DNA of 64,000 nt from an uncultured Sulfitobacter sp. (GTDB lineage: Bacteria > Pseudomonadota > Alphaproteobacteria > Rhodobacterales > Rhodobacteraceae), in assembly GCA_937138475.1 (NCBI GenBank), contig CAKZPD010000034.1, positions 156,087 through 220,086 of the forward strand. The letters run 5' to 3'. The notes below the pieces were generated by a model that saw nothing but the letters and a program-made list of their open reading frames with translations, ran no database searches and was not told the DNA's origin. Both the position numbers and the translations under genes were made by a program. Shown here in pieces: positions 18,002 to 27,414 of the stretch (the first letter of the stretch is position 1; every line of letters begins with the position of its first letter).

Positions 18002-18646
18002 ATGCACCCAAACCCGATTTTTCACAGCCACAGCGCGCAGGCCAACCTGGCCTTTGCCCGCAAGATGGGGTTTGGCGTTCTGGCCGTCGCGGCGGCAGGA
18101 GCAGGGGATGGGGCGGGCGCGCCGCATCTGTCGCATGTGCCGTTTGTGCTGGACGATGATGGCACCGCCTGGCTGCACCTTGTGCGGTCAAATCCGATTG
18201 CGCGGGCGCTGACCACGCCGCTGCCGGCCAAGATCGCTGTGTCCGGGCCGGATGCCTATATTTCGCCTGATTGGTATGGGGTGCCCGATCAGGTGCCAAC
18301 CTGGAATTACGTCGCCGTGCACCTGACCGGAACGCTTGGCCTGCTGCCCCAGGCGGATTTGCCGGCGCTGCTGCACCGTCAGTCGCAGCATTTTGAGGCG
18401 CGCCTTGCGCCCAAGCCCCCTTGGCTGCCCGACAAAATGACGCCCGAGACCCTGACCGGGATGATGCGCCAAATCGTGCCCTGCCGGTTCGATTGCACCA
18501 AGATTGATGGCACTTGGAAGCTGAGCCAGAACAAACCCGATGCGGTGCGCCACGCGGCGGCGGCGGCGCTTGGGGCCAGCGGCACAGACCCCGGCGCCAA
18601 AGCCATGGCAGACCTGATGCGCGCCCCGCCGACGCGCGGGGCATAA
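18002..18646 (+). CDS. PaiB-like FMN-binding protein
   Basis: This 214-aa protein belongs to the PaiB/FMN-binding split-barrel family (Bacillus PaiB is described as a negative regulator). Typical segments are MHPNPIFHSHSAQANLAFAR, LSHVPFVLDDDG, HLVRSNPIARAL, YISPDWYGVPDQVPTWNYVA and the C-terminal KLSQNKPDAVRHA. The ATG at 18002 has AGGAG upstream. It lies beside the FMN riboswitch but is transcribed away from it. Whether it regulates transcription or acts as a flavin enzyme is not settled by sequence. Confidence 0.87.
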   Translation: MHPNPIFHSHSAQANLAFARKMGFGVLAVAAAGAGDGAGAPHLSHVPFVLDDDGTAWLHLVRSNPIARALTTPLPAKIAVSGPDAYISPDWYGVPDQVPTWNYVAVHLTGTLGLLPQADLPALLHRQSQHFEARLAPKPPWLPDKMTPETLTGMMRQIVPCRFDCTKIDGTWKLSQNKPDAVRHAAAAALGASGTDPGAKAMADLMRAPPTRGA

Positions 18647-18743
18647 ACCCCTGGCGCTGGATCCATTGCGCCGGATCATATGGGCTGGACGGGCGGCGGG
18701 GCGCTGTTAGGGTGCGCATATCCTGCCATCAATGGAGCATTGC

Positions 18744-19355
18744 ATGAAACTTTATTACAGCCCGACATCGCCCTATGTGCGCAAAGTCATGGTGCTGCTG
18801 CGCGAAACCGGCCAGCTTGACGATGTGACGTTGGACAGCATCACCCCCACCCCAACCGACCCACCCAAACGGTTGCTGGGCACCAACCCGCTGACCAAAA
18901 TTCCCGCGCTTGAACTGACCAGCGGTGAATCGCTTTTCGACAGCCGGGTGATCTGTGCCTATCTGGATGACCGCGCCGGTTCCGGGCTTTATTCACAGGG
19001 CACAGCGCGCTGGCGCACCATGACCCTTGAGGCGCTGGCAGATGGGATCTTGGATGCGGCTTTGCTTATGACCTATGAAAACCGCCTGCGTCCGCAGGAT
19101 AAATATTGGGATGATTGGGTGCAGGGGCAATGGCACAAGATCGCCGGGGCCTGCGGCGTGCTGAACACCCAATGGCAAGATCACCTGAACGGGCCGCTTG
19201 ACATGGGGCAGATCGCGCTGGGCTGTGCGCTGGGGTATGTGGATTTCCGCCACGGCGCGCGCGACTGGCGCGCAGGCAATCCTGCGCTTGCCGATTGGTA
19301 TTTGCGGTTTGATTCGCGTCCGTCCATGCAGGAAACCGCACCGCCTGCCGCATAA
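18744..19355 (+). CDS. glutathione S-transferase family protein
   Basis: This 203-aa GST-fold protein has an N-terminal thioredoxin-like domain ([20 protein letters not shown]; the Ser in SPYVRK is the likely glutathione-activating residue) and the cis-Pro loop with [20 protein letters not shown]. The C-terminal helical domain follows from about residue 85 ([17 protein letters not shown]). The ATG at 18744 follows GGAG. It precedes petABC by about 200 bp but is probably independent. Substrate unknown. Confidence 0.87.
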   Translation: MKLYYSPTSPYVRKVMVLLRETGQLDDVTLDSITPTPTDPPKRLLGTNPLTKIPALELTSGESLFDSRVICAYLDDRAGSGLYSQGTARWRTMTLEALADGILDAALLMTYENRLRPQDKYWDDWVQGQWHKIAGACGVLNTQWQDHLNGPLDMGQIALGCALGYVDFRHGARDWRAGNPALADWYLRFDSRPSMQETAPPAA

Positions 19356-19552
19356 ATTTTGCCCGACCGCGCCCAATACCGTTGCATGAATGCCATTTTT
19401 CAAGGGGCTTTGTGCGCCCTGCGACCGTTTGCGCTGTTAAGATCACTGGACGGGGCGAAGTCCGGACGTTAAACACCGCCCAGAGTAGGGCGGCGCTTTG
19501 CGTCGCCGCGATGGCTTTTGGCCGATTTTGGCCCAAGATTTGGAGTAAACCC

Positions 19553-20113
19553 GTGTCCCAAGCAGAAGATCACGAAGGCACCCGGAGGGATTTCCTTTAC
19601 TATGCCACAGGCGGTGCAGGGGCGATTGCCGCTGGCGCTGCTGTCTGGCCGTTGGTCAACCAGATGAACCCCTCGGCGGATGTGCGTGCCTTGTCATCCA
19701 TTCGCGTGGATGTCAGCGAGGTTGAGCCCGGCACCCAATTGACCGTGAAATGGCTGGGCAAGCCGGTGTTTATCCGTCGCCGCACCGAGGCAGAAATCGC
19801 CGAGGCCAAAGCCGTCGACGTATCGACCCTGCCCGATCAAGGCGCCGAAAACGAGAACCTGTCAGGGGATCTGCCTGCAACCGATGAAAACCGTGCGCTT
19901 GACGCATCCGGCGAATGGCTGGTGATGATGGGTGTTTGCACCCACCTTGGCTGTGTGCCGTTGGGCGATGCAGGTGATTTTGGTGGCTGGTTCTGCCCAT
20001 GCCATGGATCGCATTACGACACAGCGGGCCGTATTCGCAAAGGCCCGGCACCGCGCAACCTGCCCGTGCCTGTCGCAGAATTCGTGGATGAAACCACGAT
20101 CAAACTCGGTTAA
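19553..20113 (+). CDS. petA: ubiquinol-cytochrome c reductase Rieske iron-sulfur subunit
   Basis: This 186-aa Rieske protein of the cytochrome bc1 complex starts at GTG 19553 with TTTGGAGTAAACCC upstream; the longer ATG frame is not supported by the family. A Tat-like [20 protein letters not shown] anchor lies at the N-terminus. The [2Fe-2S] ligands are in [10 protein letters not shown] and CPCHGSHYD. It accepts electrons from ubiquinol at the Qo site and passes them to cytochrome c1 on the periplasmic side. First gene of petABC. Confidence 0.96.
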   Translation: MSQAEDHEGTRRDFLYYATGGAGAIAAGAAVWPLVNQMNPSADVRALSSIRVDVSEVEPGTQLTVKWLGKPVFIRRRTEAEIAEAKAVDVSTLPDQGAENENLSGDLPATDENRALDASGEWLVMMGVCTHLGCVPLGDAGDFGGWFCPCHGSHYDTAGRIRKGPAPRNLPVPVAEFVDETTIKLG

Positions 20114-20124
20114 CGGAGAACCCC

Positions 20125-21453
20125 ATGTCAGGAATTCCTCACGACCATTACGAGCCGAAATCGAACGGCGAAAAGTGGCTTCATTCTCGGTTGCCGATTG
20201 TTGGTTTGCTGTATGACACGCTGATGATCCCAACCCCAAAAAACCTGAACTGGATGTGGATCTGGGGCATCGTGCTGACGTTTTGTCTGGCGCTTCAGAT
20301 TGTCACCGGCATCGTTCTGGTGATGCATTACACGCCGCATGTCGACATGGCCTTTGCCTCGGTCGAGCACATCATGCGCAACGTCAATGGCGGCTATATG
20401 CTGCGGTATTTGCACGCCAACGGCGCGTCGCTGTTCTTTATCGCCGTCTATGCGCATATCTTCCGGGGGCTTTACTATGGCTCTTACAAGGCGCCGCGCG
20501 AGATCACCTGGATCATTGGTATGCTGATCTATCTGATGATGATGGGCACAGCCTTCATGGGTTATGTTTTGCCTTGGGGTCAGATGTCCTTCTGGGGTGC
20601 CACCGTGATCACCGGCCTGTTCGGCGCGATCCCGTTCATTGGCGAAGCGCTGCAAACATGGCTGCTGGGTGGACCTGCGGTGGACAACGCGACGCTGAAC
20701 CGGTTCTTCTCGTTGCATTATCTGTTGCCGTTCGTGATTGCCGGTCTGGTGATCGTGCATATCTGGGCCTTCCACACCACCGGCAACAACAACCCAACAG
20801 GGGTTGAGGTGCGCCGCGGTTCCAAAGAGGACGCCAAGAAAGACACCCTGCCGTTCTGGCCCTATTTCGTGATCAAAGACCTGTTCGCGCTGGCCGTGAT
20901 CATGACCGTGTTCTTTGCCATCGTCGGCTTTATGCCCAACTATCTGGGGCATCCCGATAACTATATCGAGGCCAACGCCCTGGCGACACCGGCGCACATC
21001 GTCCCTGAATGGTATTTCCTGCCCTTCTATGCGATTTTGCGTGCCTTCACGAGCGAAGTCTGGGTTGTTCAGATTGCCTCGTTTGTCACGGGCGGCATCA
21101 TCGACGCCAAGTTCTTTGGTGTGCTGGCGATGTTTGGTGCGATTGCTGTCATGGCACTGGCGCCTTGGCTGGATACGTCTTCGGTGCGGTCGGGGCGCTA
21201 TCGTCCGATGTTCAAGTGGTGGTTCGCCCTGCTGGTCGTCGATTTCTTTGCCCTGATGTGGTTGGGCGCCATGCCAGCAGAAGAGCCATATGCAAGCTTT
21301 TCGCTGATTGCGGCGGCCTATTGGTTTGGCTATTTCCTGGTGATCCTGCCGCTGCTTGGCGTGATCGAAAAGCCTTTGGCCCAGCCCGCAACCATCGAAG
21401 AAGACTTCGACGCGCATTACGGCAAGTCAGCCGATGCGACGCCAGCCGAATAA
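20125..21453 (+). CDS. petB: cytochrome b subunit of bc1 complex
   Basis: This 442-aa eight-helix membrane protein carries the two b hemes and both quinone sites. The heme His pairs are in helices around [19 protein letters not shown] and [20 protein letters not shown], and the Qo motif [15 protein letters not shown] is intact. The N-terminal [19 protein letters not shown] is characteristic of Rhodobacterales. It follows petA by 11 bp and overlaps no gene. Confidence 0.97.
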   Translation: MSGIPHDHYEPKSNGEKWLHSRLPIVGLLYDTLMIPTPKNLNWMWIWGIVLTFCLALQIVTGIVLVMHYTPHVDMAFASVEHIMRNVNGGYMLRYLHANGASLFFIAVYAHIFRGLYYGSYKAPREITWIIGMLIYLMMMGTAFMGYVLPWGQMSFWGATVITGLFGAIPFIGEALQTWLLGGPAVDNATLNRFFSLHYLLPFVIAGLVIVHIWAFHTTGNNNPTGVEVRRGSKEDAKKDTLPFWPYFVIKDLFALAVIMTVFFAIVGFMPNYLGHPDNYIEANALATPAHIVPEWYFLPFYAILRAFTSEVWVVQIASFVTGGIIDAKFFGVLAMFGAIAVMALAPWLDTSSVRSGRYRPMFKWWFALLVVDFFALMWLGAMPAEEPYASFSLIAAAYWFGYFLVILPLLGVIEKPLAQPATIEEDFDAHYGKSADATPAE

Positions 21454-21469
21454 AAGGAAACGCGAGCTT

Positions 21470-22255
21470 ATGTTCAGAACTCTAGCACTCAGCGCTGTGG
21501 CGGCCTTTGGATTGGCCACAGCATCCTTCGCCGCGGGTGGCGCCGGTCATATCGAAGATTTCGACTTCCCGTTCGAGGGACCATTCGGCGCATTTGACCA
21601 AAACCAGCTTCAGCGTGGCTTGCAGATCTACACCGAGGTTTGCTCGGCGTGTCACGGGCTGAAGTTTGTGCCGATCCGCACCCTTTCCGACGAAGGTGGA
21701 CCGCATCTGCCCGAGGACCAAGTGCGGGCCTATGCCGCCAATTACGAAGTTTTCGACGCCGAGCTGGATGATTTCCGCCCGGCAACCGAAAAGGACAGCT
21801 TTCCGGCGTCGGCCCTGTCGAATGCCCCGGACCTGAGCCTGATGGCCAAGGCACGGGCAGGGTTTCACGGGCCATATGGCCTGGGGATCAACCAGTTCGT
21901 CAAAGGCATCGGTGGACCCGAGTATATCGCATCCCTGCTGACCGGATACACCGGCAAGGAAAAAGAAGAAGCCGGCGCGGTGCTGTATGAAAACACCGCC
22001 TTCCCCGGTGGCTGGATTTCCATGGCGCCGCCCCTGTCGGATGAGCAGGTCGAGTTTGCCGATGGTCATTCGAATGATCTGCATCACATGGCGGAGGATG
22101 TTTCGGCCTTTTTGATGTGGACCGCTGAACCCAAGCTGATGGCGCGCAAGCAGGCCGGATTTGCCGGTGTGGTGTTCCTGGCGCTGTTGTCGGTTCTGCT
22201 GTATCTGACCAACAAACGCCTTTGGGCGCCGGTCAAAGGCAAGAAATCAGCCTAG
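21470..22255 (+). CDS. petC: cytochrome c1 subunit of bc1 complex
   Basis: This 261-aa protein has a cleavable signal peptide (residues 1-21, ending ATASFA), the heme c motif CSACHGLKF and a C-terminal membrane anchor ([20 protein letters not shown]). It carries electrons from the Rieske centre to soluble or membrane cytochrome c. The ATG at 21470 gives the signal peptide; an in-frame ATG at 21434 overlaps petB and is not needed. A terminator follows at 22282-22316. Confidence 0.96.
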   Translation: MFRTLALSAVAAFGLATASFAAGGAGHIEDFDFPFEGPFGAFDQNQLQRGLQIYTEVCSACHGLKFVPIRTLSDEGGPHLPEDQVRAYAANYEVFDAELDDFRPATEKDSFPASALSNAPDLSLMAKARAGFHGPYGLGINQFVKGIGGPEYIASLLTGYTGKEKEEAGAVLYENTAFPGGWISMAPPLSDEQVEFADGHSNDLHHMAEDVSAFLMWTAEPKLMARKQAGFAGVVFLALLSVLLYLTNKRLWAPVKGKKSA

Positions 22256-22282
22256 GGCCAAGCTGTTTTAACGGCATTTGAA

Positions 22283-22316
22283 AGCCCCTGCACCGCATTG
22301 GTGTGGGGGTTTTTCT
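22283..22316 (+). terminator. rho-independent terminator of petABC
   Basis: Stem CCCCTGCACC/GGTGTGGGGG (two G-U pairs) around loop GCATT, followed by TTTTTC, about 30 bp after the petC stop. Confidence 0.85.
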
Positions 22317-22416
22317 TTGGTCGTGGCTTGGGCCTGGGCGCCCTTGCCGGGGGTTGATCCACAAGCTTTGACCGGGGATGAGGGGCCCGCCCCTTTGGGC
22401 CTGCGGCCCATTCACC

Positions 22417-22442
22417 CCGGGATATTTTTCAACAAAAGAAGA
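22417..22442 (+). repeat. gene-end repeat, copy 4
   Basis: CCCGGGATATTTTTC followed by AACAAAAGAAG. In the direction of mtaB it begins directly at the mtaB stop codon. Further on lies a GC-rich hairpin (AGGGGC/GCCCCT near 22380-22394). Confidence 0.7.
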
Positions 22443-23699
22443 TCAGGCGGTCAGGCGTGTGCCGTTTTGGCCGATAATGCGCGCGCTGAGCAGGCGGCCT
22501 TCGGTTTGCGGTGCGGCGAATTCGACTTCGGTGAATTGTTCGGTGCGGCCCATGTGCGGGCTTTCCATCAAGATGTGATGGTTGCGGCCGACTTGAGCGG
22601 CGAGGTGTTTTTGCACCTGGAGATCACCGGCGGCGCGCAGGCGTGCGGCGCGGGATTTGATCGTGGGGCCGTCCACTTGTGCAGGGATTTTTGCCGCCGG
22701 GGTGCCTTGGCGTTTGGAATAGGGAAAGACGTGCAGCCATGTCAGGTCGCACTCTGTCACCAGTTTGAGGGCGTTTTGGAAATGTGCCTCGGTTTCTGTG
22801 GGAAATCCGGCGATGATATCGGCGCCAAAGGTGATGTCCGGGCGCAGGCTTCGGGCCTCTTGGGTGAAGCGGATGGCATCATCGCGCAGGTGTCGGCGCT
22901 TCATCCGTTTGAGAATAAGGTCATCGCCATGTTGCAAGGACAGGTGCAGGTGGGGCATCAGCCGGGGCTGGGTTGCGATGGCCTGCATCAGGTTTTCGTC
23001 GACTTCGATGCTGTCGATAGAGCTGATGCGCAGGCGCGGCAGATCCGGCACCAGCTTGAGGATTCGCATCACCAGATCGCCCAATTTCGGCTGGCTGGGC
23101 AGGTCGGCGCCCCAACTGGTCAGGTCAACGCCGGTCAGGACGACTTCGTTATAGCCCTTGTCCACCAGACGTTTGATTTGATCGACCACCACGCCAGCCG
23201 GAACCGAGCGGGAATTGCCCCGCCCATAGGGGATGATGCAAAAGGTGCACCGGTGGTCACAGCCGTTTTGCACCTGAACATAGGCGCGGCTGCGGGTGCC
23301 GAAGCCGTCGATCAGGTGGCCGGCGGTTTGCTTGACCGACATGATGTCATCGACCTGAAGCGCCTCGGTTTCGCCAATGAAATCTGCCGACAGCCCCTGC
23401 CAGGTGGCGGGCTGCATCTTTTCGGTATTGCCAATCACGGCATCGACCTCGGGCATGTTGGCGAAAGTATCAGGTTCCGTCTGGGCGGCGCAGCCGGTGA
23501 CAATCAGGCGTGCCTTGGGGTGATCGCGGCGCAGTTTCCGGATATCTTGGCGGGCCTTTCGCACCGCCTCGGCGGTGACGGCGCAGGTGTTGACGATCAC
23601 CGCGTTATCCAGCCCGGCCTGGCGGGCCAGATCTTTCATTGCTTCGGTTTCATAGGCATTAAGCCGGCAGCCCATGGTCGAGAAAATTGGCGCGGTCAT
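22443..23699 (-). CDS. mtaB: tRNA t6A37 methylthiotransferase
   Basis: This 418-aa radical SAM enzyme adds a methylthio group to N6-threonylcarbamoyladenosine-37 of tRNAs decoding ANN codons. Domain order is an N-terminal UPF0004 domain with cysteines in STMGCRLN, VNTCAVTAEA and VTGCAAQTEP, then radical SAM CDHRCTFCIIPYGRG, then a C-terminal TRAM-like segment. The lack of the longer MiaB insertion and the MGCRLN motif favour MtaB over MiaB. It follows dapF with an ATGA overlap. Confidence 0.93.
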   Translation of the reverse strand: MTAPIFSTMGCRLNAYETEAMKDLARQAGLDNAVIVNTCAVTAEAVRKARQDIRKLRRDHPKARLIVTGCAAQTEPDTFANMPEVDAVIGNTEKMQPATWQGLSADFIGETEALQVDDIMSVKQTAGHLIDGFGTRSRAYVQVQNGCDHRCTFCIIPYGRGNSRSVPAGVVVDQIKRLVDKGYNEVVLTGVDLTSWGADLPSQPKLGDLVMRILKLVPDLPRLRISSIDSIEVDENLMQAIATQPRLMPHLHLSLQHGDDLILKRMKRRHLRDDAIRFTQEARSLRPDITFGADIIAGFPTETEAHFQNALKLVTECDLTWLHVFPYSKRQGTPAAKIPAQVDGPTIKSRAARLRAAGDLQVQKHLAAQVGRNHHILMESPHMGRTEQFTEVEFAAPQTEGRLLSARIIGQNGTRLTA

Positions 23700-24538
23700 G
23701 ATATGCCCCGCAAGAACGCCGGGGTCAGTTGGCCGGTGAACACATGCGCCGTTGCGCCGGTCATCCAGACCCCATCTGCGCGCCAGTCGATGTCAAGCTG
23801 GCCACCGTCCAGATCAATCCGCACCTGTCGGCCGGTCAACCCACGGCGCGCCGCCGCCACCGCAACCGCGCAGCTGGAAGAGCCAGACGCCAAGGTGATC
23901 CCCGCGCCGCGTTCCCACACCCGCATCCGCAAGTGGTTCTGACCGACGGTTTCAACGATTTGAACATTGGTGCGGGCAGGAAACAGCGGGTGATGTTCAT
24001 GCGCCGGGCCAAACGCCGCCAGGTCAATCGCCTGCACGTCATCGACAAAAAAGCTGCAATGGGGGTTGCCCATGCCCGTGGCCGTCGGCCCGCCGTCAAT
24101 CGGCAGGCACAAGGTATCCATCTGCCGCGCCAGCGGTATTTCAGACCAGTCCAGCTGGGGCTGCCCCATGTTGACCGACGTCAGCCCGCCGCCGGCATCC
24201 TCGGCGATCAGGGTGCCTCGGTCGGTGGTGATGGTCAGCCGGGTTTGACCTGTCTGATCCATAATATGGCGGGCAATACAGCGCGTGGCGTTACCGCAGG
24301 CCCCCGACACAGAGCCATCGGCATTATAAAACCGCAGATGCGCATCATGGGGGCCATTTTCGATGATCGCAAGCTGGTCAAAGCCGACACCGCGATGCCG
24401 GTCCGCCAAGGCGACGGCCAACCTGGCCGAGACCTCGATCCCCTGTCCCCGCGCGTCAAGCACGACAAAGTCATTGCCCAGCCCGTGCATCTTCATAAAG
24501 GTCAAAGCTGTATCGTTTTTATCTTGCATTTGGCGCAT
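23696..24538 (-). CDS. dapF: diaminopimelate epimerase
   Basis: This 280-aa enzyme interconverts LL- and meso-diaminopimelate for lysine and peptidoglycan synthesis, without cofactor. The two active-site cysteines are in SGACGNATRC and SSSCAVAVAA, and FMKMHGLGNDFVVLDARG marks the N-terminus. ATGs at 24538, 24529 and 24496 are all in frame; 24538 has GGCAGGGG upstream and is kept here. Operon with mtaB. Confidence 0.94.
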   Translation of the reverse strand: MRQMQDKNDTALTFMKMHGLGNDFVVLDARGQGIEVSARLAVALADRHRGVGFDQLAIIENGPHDAHLRFYNADGSVSGACGNATRCIARHIMDQTGQTRLTITTDRGTLIAEDAGGGLTSVNMGQPQLDWSEIPLARQMDTLCLPIDGGPTATGMGNPHCSFFVDDVQAIDLAAFGPAHEHHPLFPARTNVQIVETVGQNHLRMRVWERGAGITLASGSSSCAVAVAAARRGLTGRQVRIDLDGGQLDIDWRADGVWMTGATAHVFTGQLTPAFLRGIS

Positions 24539-24595
24539 ATACCCCTGCCAGAAAAACTTATCCAGCCCATTGCAAAGAAAGATGAAGTTAAGGGG

Positions 24596-24624
24596 TTGAC
24601 CCTACCGCAGCACCTTTCTAATAC
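24596..24624 (+). promoter_or_regulatory. promoter of tRNA-Lys
   Basis: TTGACC and TAATAC are separated by exactly 17 bp and end 12 bp before the tRNA 5' end. It is one of the best sigma70-type matches in the window. Confidence 0.8.
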
Positions 24625-24635
24625 CTCCCCTCAGT

Positions 24636-24711
24636 GGGCCGTTAGCTCAGTTGGTAGAGCAACTGACTTTTAATCAGTGGGTCGCAGGTTCGAATCCTGC
24701 ACGGCTCACCA
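24636..24711 (+). tRNA. tRNA-Lys(TTT)
   Basis: This 76-nt cloverleaf has acceptor stem GGGCCGT pairing with ACGGCTC, the D-arm GCTCAGTTGGTAGAGC, anticodon loop CTTTTAA with anticodon TTT, T-arm GGTTCGAATCC and an encoded CCA end at 24709-24711. It reads AAA/AAG. The neighbouring downstream DNA is less GC-rich than the surroundings, suggesting this tRNA may mark an integration hotspot. Confidence 0.98.
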
Positions 24712-24747
24712 CTTATTACGATACGAACTGAAATGCTTGCGCGATTA

Positions 24748-24770
24748 CGCCTTCGGGCGATTTTCGTTTT
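24748..24770 (+). terminator. weak terminator after tRNA-Lys
   Basis: Short stem CGCC/GGCG with a TTCG tetraloop followed by ATTTTCGTTTT, 37 bp after the tRNA. Confidence 0.5.
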
Positions 24771-24927
24771 GCAGGTTCCCCCAAGCAATACGAAAGCACC
24801 GCGCCAGAGGAACCCATTGCGGTTTTGGGACAACGCCTGGGCTTTGCTGGTGTTCAAATTGAGTGAACGGGCGAAAACAGCCCTTGGTTATGGGGCGGCC
24901 GAGATCCGCCATACGAATAAGGTGAGC

Positions 24928-24958
24928 GATCACTGCCGTAGTTCCGACGGCAGTGATC
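24928..24958 (-). terminator. hairpin after the DUF4041 gene
   Basis: A perfect 12-bp stem (GATCACTGCCGT and its complement) around a 7-nt loop, 4 bp after the stop of the minus-strand gene; a short TTATT follows at some distance. Confidence 0.65.
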
Positions 24959-24962
24959 AAGA

Positions 24963-26309
24963 TTATATGGCTTCTGGCAACGCGTCTGATGGTCGGTCCA
25001 TGTGCTTCAGTGCCGCTTTGCGGCGGGCAAGGGTCTCATGCCACTCCTGCGCCTCACGGTCTGAGAAGAAGCTCGCGGTCGGGGCAAGGCGCTTCACTGC
25101 GTTCTCAACCTCCTCCAAACCGACTCGAAAAAACTCTTTTCGCATGTTCGATGCGTTCACGCGGCGGTCCGCGAACTCTTTGTGAAGAGCGCTTTCGAGG
25201 GCGGGGGCTTCATCCGAATAGATCATGGCGTGTATGTCGAAGCTGAATGGGACGCTTGCGTCGCCAAGCTCTTTTACCCGGTCGTCTGGTTCAAGCCGCC
25301 GCGTCAGGCCGATCTTGACTACATCCTCGCCGAAGGAGCCGATATTCGAGATAACGTAGACATAGCCGGATTTGGTCATTTCCGCCATCGCACGGGCGCG
25401 TTCGCTTGTCGCATGGGCTTCGGCCAAAGCGGCCTCAAGCTCCGCAATGCGGCCTTCATCTACGCCCGCCTCTGAGCGCGCTTTGTCCAAGAGCTTCTGA
25501 TACCGTTCCTCTTCACGTTCGGCCGCTTCGGCTTCCGCCAGCAACTTTTTCTCTTCGCGTTCTGCCCGCGCAAGTTCTGCGCGTTCCTCCTTCTCGATTT
25601 TAAGGCGTTCACGGTATTCATGGGTCGCGTGCAATTCATCCAGCTTCAGACTGACATAGCGTTCATTCACACACAGCTTCATGGATTCGTTGGCTTTGTC
25701 GATCTGCGTGGCAGCGTTTAGGATACGCTTCTCCATCGCGTTGACGTTATTCCACCGAGCGTTTGCGATCGCGGCTTCGCATTCGTTGTTGAAGGCTCGC
25801 ATGGTCAGACGGGTCTGACGGTTGATCATTGTTTGACCCTTGGCGCGGCTGCCGTCCACTTGCCAGTCAGTCGGACAGAGGGTCGAGGTCTTGGTCGTGA
25901 CCATTGTTTTCTGAAGATCACGGATCCGTTTGATCTGTTGTTTGTACTCGTCAGCGTCGTTGAAATCGAAATGGGGTTCATAGATACCCAACTCCGCGAA
26001 AGAGAGCTTTTCGTCATAGATCGCGACCTGTTGCTCCAGCTTTTTCAACGTGTCACGCTTTTCAGAATAAGTGCTACGCGTCTCTTCGATTTGTCTTTGT
26101 AATTCTGTTGCCTTGTCCCTGAGCGCCGATACTTCGTCCTCAACCGACATGATGGGCGCGTATTTTTCCTTGATCGATTTTGCGATCGCTACCGCCTCCG
26201 TCATTCGTTTTTCCGCGCGGTTCTTTACGCTAAGAGCGCGCAGCCATAAGATCAAAAGAATAGTGGAGAGGGTCAACCAAGCAATTGCGTCATTCGAAAT
26301 AGGGTCCAT
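24963..26309 (-). CDS. DUF4041 / T5orf172 (GIY-YIG-like) domain protein
   Basis: This 448-aa protein has an N-terminal membrane helix (about residues 8-27, IAWLTLSTILLILWLRAL), a long charged coiled-coil region (about 75-105 and again 225-305, rich in EERAELARAEREEKK), a DUF4041-like middle, and a C-terminal T5orf172/GIY-YIG-like domain from residue 314 (GYVYVISNIGSFGED, KIGLTRR, ALESALHKEF, MRKEFFRVGL). Such proteins are known from phages and accessory islands; a nuclease function is only inferred. The gene is less GC-rich than its neighbours and lies next to tRNA-Lys, suggesting acquisition. It has a tandem repeat at its 5' side and a hairpin at its 3' side. Confidence 0.8.
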   Translation of the reverse strand: MDPISNDAIAWLTLSTILLILWLRALSVKNRAEKRMTEAVAIAKSIKEKYAPIMSVEDEVSALRDKATELQRQIEETRSTYSEKRDTLKKLEQQVAIYDEKLSFAELGIYEPHFDFNDADEYKQQIKRIRDLQKTMVTTKTSTLCPTDWQVDGSRAKGQTMINRQTRLTMRAFNNECEAAIANARWNNVNAMEKRILNAATQIDKANESMKLCVNERYVSLKLDELHATHEYRERLKIEKEERAELARAEREEKKLLAEAEAAEREEERYQKLLDKARSEAGVDEGRIAELEAALAEAHATSERARAMAEMTKSGYVYVISNIGSFGEDVVKIGLTRRLEPDDRVKELGDASVPFSFDIHAMIYSDEAPALESALHKEFADRRVNASNMRKEFFRVGLEEVENAVKRLAPTASFFSDREAQEWHETLARRKAALKHMDRPSDALPEAI

Positions 26310-26610
26310 TATTTATTACCTTTGAGTTACTTATTACCTTTGAATTACTCATATTCAATTTGACCAGTCTTGCGAGGCCGATCAAGGACAAGGTTTCGGG
26401 ACCGGCCCGCCACCAGGGGCGAACCGGGTTGGGGAGACTTCAAAGGGATTTACGTTTTGCCAGGGTTGCTGCCCGCTGCGAGTTGTTTGTCAAAGCGCCG
26501 GCGCTCGGACAAAACCGGAGATGGGGGACAGTTGCCTTGGCAAACCCCACGGCGCTTTTTGCCTGCCCCAATGCGTCTGAACCAGGCTTTTCTGCCATCA
26601 TACCCACATC
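26310..26610. other. non-coding gap between DUF4041 and TetR genes
   Basis: Apart from the tandem repeat at 26313-26348 no gene, RNA or terminator is recognisable here. Base composition changes from AT-rich beside the DUF4041 gene to GC-rich beyond about 26380, which may mark the edge of an acquired segment. Confidence 0.5.
26313..26348. repeat. 18-bp tandem repeat upstream of DUF4041 gene
   Basis: Two adjacent copies of TTATTACCTTTGAGTTAC (second copy GAATTAC; 17 of 18 identical) begin 3 bp before the start codon of the minus-strand gene, in its leader or promoter region. Confidence 0.75.
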
Positions 26611-27291
26611 TTAGGGGCGGCGCGTTGCCGCATCTATGGCGCGGATGATTTCATCTGCCGGGTCGGCGAAAGGTCCGTGGCGCAGGCGGTCCAGACCGAT
26701 AAACAGGGTCAGCCCCTCGATCGCGGACTGGATGTGCAGGGCAAGGGCCTGCGCGCGCTCGGGCGGCATGGCCGGATCGATATCGCCCAGAAGCGTGACA
26801 AAGATTGCCCGCTCTGCGTCATAGATTTTCTGAACCCGCTTCCAGATCTCCAGGTCGGTCAGCCCAAGCGCCCAAAGGTGCGGAAAGAAGCCGATATTGG
26901 GCGTGCGCAGATCAGCAACAAGCAACCGCACCAACGAATCAAGGCGCACGCGCGGGTTCTGGTCGACCGTCAACACCTTGTCCCGGAACATTTCACCGTA
27001 ATCGGCGATGCGATCGTCGATCATCGCCTCGAGCAATTTGCGTTTGCTGGGAAAGTGATAGGTCAGGTTGCCCTGACTTAGCTCCGCCTTTTCGGCGACC
27101 GCGCGCAACGAGAACCCATGCGCCCCCTCCGAGGTCAGGGCCCGAATCGCGCAATCAAGGATCAGGCGCTGCGTGCGCTCGGATTTGCGCGTGGCTTCGG
27201 CTGTGGTCGGCACCGGGCGACGGGCGACCAGTTCCTGCAACAGCGTCTCTATCGGGCTGCTTTTCAACGTCTTTTCCACCGAGTTTTCCAT
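26611..27291 (-). CDS. TetR/AcrR-family transcriptional regulator
   Basis: This 226-aa regulator has its TetR helix-turn-helix at about residues 42-88: RLILDCAIRALTSEGAHGFS, then LRAVAEKAELSQGNLTYHFP and SKRKLLEAM. The C-terminal ligand domain is not assignable. The ATG at 27291 is chosen since the upstream frame runs into the divergent oxidase gene. It is divergent from a flavin amine oxidase whose expression it probably controls; two direct repeats lie in the shared 123-bp intergenic region. Ligand unknown. Confidence 0.88.
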   Translation of the reverse strand: MENSVEKTLKSSPIETLLQELVARRPVPTTAEATRKSERTQRLILDCAIRALTSEGAHGFSLRAVAEKAELSQGNLTYHFPSKRKLLEAMIDDRIADYGEMFRDKVLTVDQNPRVRLDSLVRLLVADLRTPNIGFFPHLWALGLTDLEIWKRVQKIYDAERAIFVTLLGDIDPAMPPERAQALALHIQSAIEGLTLFIGLDRLRHGPFADPADEIIRAIDAATRRP

Positions 27292-27317
27292 AAAGGGCAG
27301 TAACCACCCATCAGTTA

Positions 27318-27360
27318 TTAGGTCAAGCGTCCAGTTTTTTCTTGATTTTAGGTCAAGCGT
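27318..27360. promoter_or_regulatory. direct-repeat operator candidate, TetR / amine oxidase
   Basis: Two identical 13-bp copies of TTAGGTCAAGCGT at 27318-27330 and 27348-27360 are spaced 30 bp centre to centre (about three helical turns) between the divergent genes. This geometry fits cooperative binding of a regulator; which regulator binds is inferred. Confidence 0.55.
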
Positions 27361-27414
27361 GCGAAATTCTATGTCATGAGAACAACTATCACCCAACGCG
27401 GAGGACACACACAA

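Noticed and set aside
20128..21417. Long minus-strand open frame opposite petB
   Set aside because: petB has conserved motifs over its full length; the antisense product is rich in random His/Arg/Gln and has no family features.
22278..23942. Long plus-strand open frame antisense to mtaB and dapF
   Set aside because: It mirrors two strongly conserved minus-strand genes, has no recognisable domain and is a side effect of high-GC codon bias.
24700..26340. Integrated element with tRNA-derived attachment sites
   Set aside because: No duplicated tRNA 3' end longer than 9 bp and no integrase gene are visible, so an att pair cannot be supported.
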